Source: Trichosphaerium sp. ATCC 40318 (lineage: Eukaryota; Discosea; Flabellinia; Trichosidae). From it: 64,000 nt of DNA. The stretch covers positions 62,001-126,000 of the forward strand of contig JALMLS010000593.1 of the NCBI GenBank assembly GCA_038496445.1, read 5' to 3'. Of this stretch, positions 59,801-64,000 are shown one piece after another. The position numbers and the translations under genes are program-made. How positions within the stretch are numbered: position 1 is the stretch's first letter; the number at the start of each line of letters is the position of its first letter. The notes under the pieces are model-generated. The model saw only the letters and a list, made by a program, of their open reading frames with translations, did not search any database and was not told the origin of the DNA.

Positions 59801-60565
59801 ACAAAATCAATGGCCTAGTGATTATAAGCTTTGTGCTTAGACGTACGAAAGTCAATCTCTATGAATCTTCTAAAAACCAAATTACACCTCTTCTCAGGGA
59901 AGTTATAACAAGAGAACATGTGAAATGATGTATCTGTCTTTTCAATAATATAAAGCAAAGATCTTACTGGATCCCACTCAAACCAGCTCACTTTCTTACA
60001 TATTGTTGCTCTGCATACAGTTGTAGGTTTCTTTGCCTATTGAAAAAAACAAAATAAAGGTCAGTAACATCGTTATACTTTGTGTGCGTATCATGCAAGT
60101 CAAACAATGCGTTGACTTCGCCCCAGAAAAACAAAAAATTGCGCGACATTTGACGCAACACTCGAACTTGCATGATACCCACAACCTTTTTGAGAATAAT
60201 CACGTGAATGATCACGTGCCTTAATAATTATTTCGTATATCATTGCTCTGTTTTTATGTATATGTACAATAGTACTCTTATTTGCCCTTCCAGAGGGCAA
60301 AAACTAGAAGAAACAGACGTCAGGAGATGTGTTTTAAAAAAAAACAATGTTCTTATTTAGTGTACTTGTATTCTCTGTGGTTCATCTGTTTGTTCAAGAA
60401 GAGTTGGGTGTAAATAACGAGTATCAACAACCCACGAGTTCCATACGTCTTTTTGTGTTAGGGATCCTTGTTTTGTGCGTATCTGGTCCGTAGATCGCGT
60501 CGTATAGCCTAATTAGTGTGAGTGACACTTACTTTTTGAGTTTTCTTACATAATAACGCGTGTTC
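56870..60565 (-). CDS. GSAP: GSAP (pigeon)-like protein
   Basis: Human GSAP is named for a disputed role in gamma-secretase regulation, and the Drosophila relative is pigeon. N-terminal beta-rich exons (about 60510-59500) include DVWNSWVVDTRYLHPTLL, VNALFDLHDTHTKYND and VRKVSWFEWDPVRSLLYIIE, the last resembling the human AEDFVWAQWDMSEQRLYYID. Next is FDSLNDLLLVYIPGYHLQFI, which matches FLNLDYYVAVYLPGHFFHLL, then FNLILNG and DGSLYSMTVNRAVLLKIFD with LHLAIIHLQD (human SGKLYRALLNQSSLLQLLQ). The helical C-terminal part has FTRALPKRFS-type loops, FRWAILYRTLQ|VIQANILYYNI and FPFPKGFHEHF. It ends AVVGSEFSDDDTKSFIAEAL and TAA at 56872-56870. The intron at 57676-57742 uses a GC donor (GCACGTGAC) and contains an in-frame stop. 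The 5' end near 60565 is not resolved. Confidence 0.78.
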
Positions 60566-61031
60566 GCCTGTCTTTTCTACTGTACAGCTAACACAGTTGA
60601 TTGCCTTAGGGAAAGCGTACAAACTGATCAGTTTTTTGCTGTGGACGTTGTAAATGTCAATAAAAGTTACTATTTCGCCTGTCTATGCGCTGTTTTAGTT
60701 ACTGACAAAGTAGAAGTGAACTTCTCGACTTGTAAAAAAGAAAACGTAAAATTACGCACTGCGTTGTACGCCAAACGGCTAATAATTATCTTCCCATTAC
60801 GCTCCTGTCCTACAGTTTTAAAGGCGCACTGCTTTTCCGTTATTTGGTCATCTTGGCCTTTGTGTAATTGATAGTCTGGTAGGTATGGGTATATAGTGCT
60901 AGAGAACGAGAAGTACTCCGCCAAGCGCAGCATTGCGTTGTTTCTAAGCCTAAATTGACGCTAAACGACGCACAGCGAAAAAGTCACGCAAAGTCGTTAA
61001 TTAACGCAAAGAATCGACTACGTGATAAACC
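60566..61031. other. Divergent promoter between GSAP-like and AMPK beta genes
   Basis: Probably part of the 5' region of both genes. A plus-strand open frame (60560-60871) and its minus-strand shadow have no recognisable content. Nothing else was seen. Confidence 0.4.
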
Positions 61032-62402
61032 ATGGGTAGTGGAGGCTCCACACAAAAAGAAATTCCAGACCCGAGGATAGAAAACAAATTACGCAATCCA
61101 ATACCCATATTTTCGCCCATTTCGTCCCCTGATCATGTTATACCACAAAACAGCTTCTCTCTAGAAGCAACATCGCCTCGTAGCCCAGGTATTACAATAA
61201 CTACCACGTTTTATTACCTTACTAGCTTTCTAGATGGTGGTACAGCGCTTAGAGCAGACGTAGAGTTGGTGTCACATACTTTCAAATGGAATGGCCCGAG
61301 TGGTTCGGATGTTGCAGTAGCAGGTACGTAGAACGGTTTTAATCGCTATGGGAGTATTGTACCGATCCGAAATAGACATCCAAGCAATTTACGCGTTTTT
61401 TTGTTTTCCCAGCGACTCGTTTTCAAATAAAATGTAGGCACCTGGGATAATTGGAAAGTACGTGTAACAATGTCATATGCAGATGGTCATTATATTTGCT
61501 TCATGGTGCGTCACAAAGAAAAAACGTTAAAGTGTCATCAAATGTCCGTATGGTCGGAAAAGCGGACCACTTTCTGGATATTACAACTTTTTTTCCGAGT
61601 TTTCTACGCTCTGCTTAACACGTGTTTGAAAGAACACTTCTGTGTTTGTCATTGAGGAGTTAGACATGGCGAAAACTCGCAGAAGAAAGCTATTCTATCC
61701 GTCTCTTTGCCAACCAAATATCCGAATTAACTTTTTTTTTGTTTAGGATCTACCTGTTGGTACTCATGAGTACAAATATATTGTTGACGGTATATGGGTT
61801 TACACAAAAAACTTACCTATCACACGTGATCAAAAAGGGAATATTAATAATGTACTAACATTACAACCAATCGAGCCAATAACACTTAAAATATCATCAT
61901 CTCCTCCAGGTAAAAAAAAACCCAAAAAAAAAGACCACTCGCTGACATCCCTTGTCTTTTTTTTTTTTCGTTGTTGAGTACTAAAGTTGCTTTATTAGAG
62001 AGTTACACACAAGAAGAGCCAGACTGGGATAACTTATCAATAATGTCTGAGGCTCACCGTAGACGATACGGAACTGGTCCAGTTCAACTTCCAGCTCACT
62101 TGGAACGTGCATTATTGAATACAGCAGCAAATCCTGAAGATCCAACTATATTACCTTTACCTCATCATACATTGTTAAATCACATGTACAGTTATCCAGG
62201 TAAATGTTCAAACAACAAAATCCTACTTTTTTCTTCTTTTTTTTTGACTTTGAGGGCTCTTAACTGATTTGGTTTTATAGGACGCAAGGCGTCTGAAGAT
62301 GACCCAGGACTACTTATTTATGGTCTATCCTTGAGATATAAGAAAAAGTTTGTAACATATGTGTACCACAGAGCGAGCCCAACTGACGCAAATGAAAGTT
62401 GA
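61032..62402 (+). CDS. PRKAB: AMPK beta subunit (SNF1 beta; SIP/GAL83-type)
   Basis: The AMPK/SNF1 beta subunit scaffolds the kinase and senses glycogen. The ATG at 61032 gives MGSGGSTQKEIPD, an N-myristoylation pattern like animal beta subunits. The carbohydrate-binding module follows: HTFKWNGPSGSDVAVAG|TWDNWKVRVTMSYADG, DLPVGTHEYKYIVDGIWVYT and GNINNVLTLQPIEPI. The interaction domain has HLERAL, EDPTILPLPHHTLLNHMYSY and LIYGLSLRYKKKFVTYVYH. It ends SPTDANES and TGA. The WNGPSG...WDNW, G(E/T)H(E/Q)YK(Y/F)..DG and RYKKK(F/Y)VT elements are strong family marks. Introns are GT-AG with GTACGTAG and GTGCGT donors. Confidence 0.95.
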
Positions 62403-63047
62403 TATTCTTCTCTTTCTCCATTAACTTTGTACACAGTGTTAAAAAACCTGTAAATACATCCCTTTTGTAAGATAAATACATTTTATATTAAGTACACCTG
62501 CTCACCATGTTTCATTTGTACACCTTCTCTCTTTTTTGTACATAAGGAGGAACCATTGGTTGGTATGAAGCAAGTTAGTTTGGTGGATCAACTCGCCTAC
62601 ACGCATGACAATAGAATGAACGTACTGAAAGCGAACCGACAAATTCTACAAAAAACTAGTCATTTCACAATTTCAGAGTGGCGTTTTCTACTTTTCTTTG
62701 TAACTCAATTCACCGAATATCCTTTGGACATTGTCAAACAAACATAGAAAATGGTCTTTAGCATCACCATACTGCGCTGGAGCAATCAAATGAACCTAAC
62801 CTAAAATCTACACAGTAATAAGAACGTATCGTTTAGTACCACGTTTTTGCGAACCAAAACCTCATAATACCGTTCTCACACATGAATAATAGGTTGTACA
62901 AGGGTTTATTAGTGTTTTGTAATGTGCATTATCCATATTTAGAGTATCAAAGTAGATTTTTCAGTGAATTAGATCGAACTATCCGAATTTACCTTTGAGC
63001 AATGTAAAACGAAGATATAAAACGCTCATAAACACCAATGCAACGCA
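62403..63047. other. Intergenic region, no supported gene
   Basis: A short plus-strand frame (62556-62747) has no ATG-to-stop support beyond chance and no recognised similarity. The stretch separates AMPK beta from a weakly supported gene. Confidence 0.4.
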
Positions 63048-63636
63048 ATGGAGCAAAGGAAATCATTTTTTATCGATATTTCTCAATACCACTTTTTATT
63101 TTTATCAACAAATGAATGGTACATAAGTATTTCAATTTTCCTTATATATCAGCGAGGAAAGCAGTGTGTGGTAAACGTGTTGCAGTAGCTGGATACAGTT
63201 CCGCGACAAGGAATAACATCTCGGCTACATATGCTCCACCTACGCAGTAGGCCTGTCCTGTCCATACTATCAAATGTGGACTGGGCTAGTCCACTTGTGT
63301 AGACCGTACACCGTTATTCCAGCACCGTTCATTATCACTGAACGATGAAGGCACCCCATTGCGCAGTCGGGTGCTGTCTCAAACCGACAAGATTGTCTTT
63401 TTGCTAGAACAGTTTTTATTAAAGTACCAACGAAAAAGACAACCAAATGAATGTGTATGTGTATTGTTAGCATTTCATTTATACCGCTTTTTTTTACAAA
63501 GAAAACTGGCAAAGTTGTATCTTTTAGCGAGGTTACAAAGAAAAAATCGCCAAAGGAGTTTGAGTTGCAGTTTGTTGAAAACTTAAGTCCACCAAAATAT
63601 TACTTTAAGTTTATTACTATTACATCACAAGGTTAA
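63048..63636 (+). CDS. Unrecognised small gene, exon joints uncertain
   Basis: A candidate ATG at 63048 gives MEQRKSFFIDISQYHFLF. Downstream exons read ISATYAPPTQ, then RTPLFQHRSLSLNDEGTPLR and LSQTDKIVFLLEQFLL, and the last exon gives KTGKVVSFSEVTKKKSPKEF with FVENLSPPKYYFKFITITSQ. TAA is at 63634-63636. The last two segments look like real protein, with a mixed hydrophobic/charged pattern and a TTTACAAAG acceptor before KTGK. The middle joint does not keep frame in my reading. It is convergent with the right-edge gene, and the two stop codons overlap. Confidence 0.35.
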
Positions 63637-64000
63637 ATATAAGCCTCTGAATATGATTCTTTTAAATTTGAAGGTCCACCAGACGACATTAAATCTCTTC
63701 TTGGAAAGCTATCTGGATTATATGTACGCACAAGATCTTCTAGTTCTTCCAAGATCTTTGATCTCAGCACAAAAAGTTCTGATACTTTCGAAGGTTTGGA
63801 CAAAGAAGTAGCAAAGAAGTTTAGAAGAACTGGAAATGTTCTTATAACATGTGCTTGATGTTCAATGGAATACAAGTGAATAGCAACATAAACAAGATAT
63901 CCTTTAAGATGAGTTAGTTGTGGTAGACTAGCTTCAAACAAACGAAGCTTCAAGGTAGAAAAAAAAGTTACCTATTAAAATAGATACACATTGTTGTGTT
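63633..64000 (-). CDS. Unrecognised helical protein, partial at right edge
   Basis: The last exon runs from a GAAG acceptor at about 63954 to TAA at 63635-63633. It reads KLRLFEASLPQLTHLKGYLV, VAIHLYSIEHQAHVIRTFPV, NFFATSLSKPSKVSELFVLR, KILEELEDLVRTYNPDSF and SSGGPSNLKESYSEAYI. The first parts look like amphipathic helices, as in an alpha-solenoid. Another exon begins upstream beyond the window. No family was recognised. Confidence 0.5.

Noticed and set aside
1-64000. tRNA, rRNA, CRISPR or transposon features
   Set aside because: No cloverleaf with A and B boxes, no rRNA core, no spaced repeats and no transposase or terminal inverted repeats were recognised by eye. A tRNAscan or RepeatMasker run would settle this.

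Overview
This is nuclear DNA from a compact, intron-rich eukaryote. Genes lie on both strands a few hundred bases apart or less, and nearly all are split by short introns (about 40-90 nt, a few longer). Introns usually start GTACGT, GTAAGT or GTGCGT and end in TAG or CAG, and untranslated regions and introns carry A/T runs. The gene set is broadly conserved and not animal-specific. It combines animal-like genes (UHRF1, PARP16, GSAP, TNFAIP8-like, SCNM1, MVP, ILRUN) with a mitochondrial dihydroxy-acid dehydratase, which animals lack, and a BMP-domain class C GPCR of the kind known from Dictyostelium. A unicellular opisthokont, an early-diverging fungal relative or an amoebozoan would all fit; the sequence alone does not decide. 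No rRNA, tRNA, CRISPR array or mobile element was recognised.

Layout. 1-728: a partial unknown gene (-). 1.6-4.6 kb: major vault protein (+). 4.8-8.5 kb: a UHRF1-type UBL/TTD/PHD/SRA/RING protein (-), divergent from TRAPPC5 (+, 8.8-9.6 kb). 9.8-11.2 kb: IBA57 (-), divergent from a tandem-CH coiled-coil tail-anchored protein (+, 11.4-15.5 kb). Then come a cytochrome P450 (+), an SLC17-like transporter (-), an ILRUN-like protein (+), a six-CX9C protein (+), dihydroxy-acid dehydratase (-), a sirtuin without its zinc cysteines (-), a tepsin-like ENTH protein (-), a WD40 protein (+) and COG3 (+). 36-38.2 kb holds two unrecognised genes. 38.4-40.4 kb is a W-motif repeat gene (-) with in-frame TAG codons at its 3' end. 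The right half holds CENP-A (+), folylpolyglutamate synthase (-), a BMP-domain class C GPCR (-), a TNFAIP8-like protein (-), a C2 tail-anchored protein (-), PARP16 (+), a SET protein (+), SCNM1 (+), a Ras GTPase (-), a GSAP homolog (-), AMPK beta (+) and two partly resolved genes at the right edge.

Together the genes cover membrane traffic (TRAPPC5, COG3, tepsin), chromatin (UHRF1, CENP-A, SET), mitochondrial function (IBA57, DHAD, CX9C protein), signalling (Ras, AMPK beta, GPCR) and ER/lipid functions (PARP16, P450, C2 and CH tail-anchored proteins). The main system-level observation is a recurrent class of GC-AG introns with the donor GCACGTGA, checked by protein reading frame in several genes. 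It accounts for part of the abundance of CACGTG in the window. Gene models were assembled by hand from reading frames and family similarity, so exon ends are approximate where stated.
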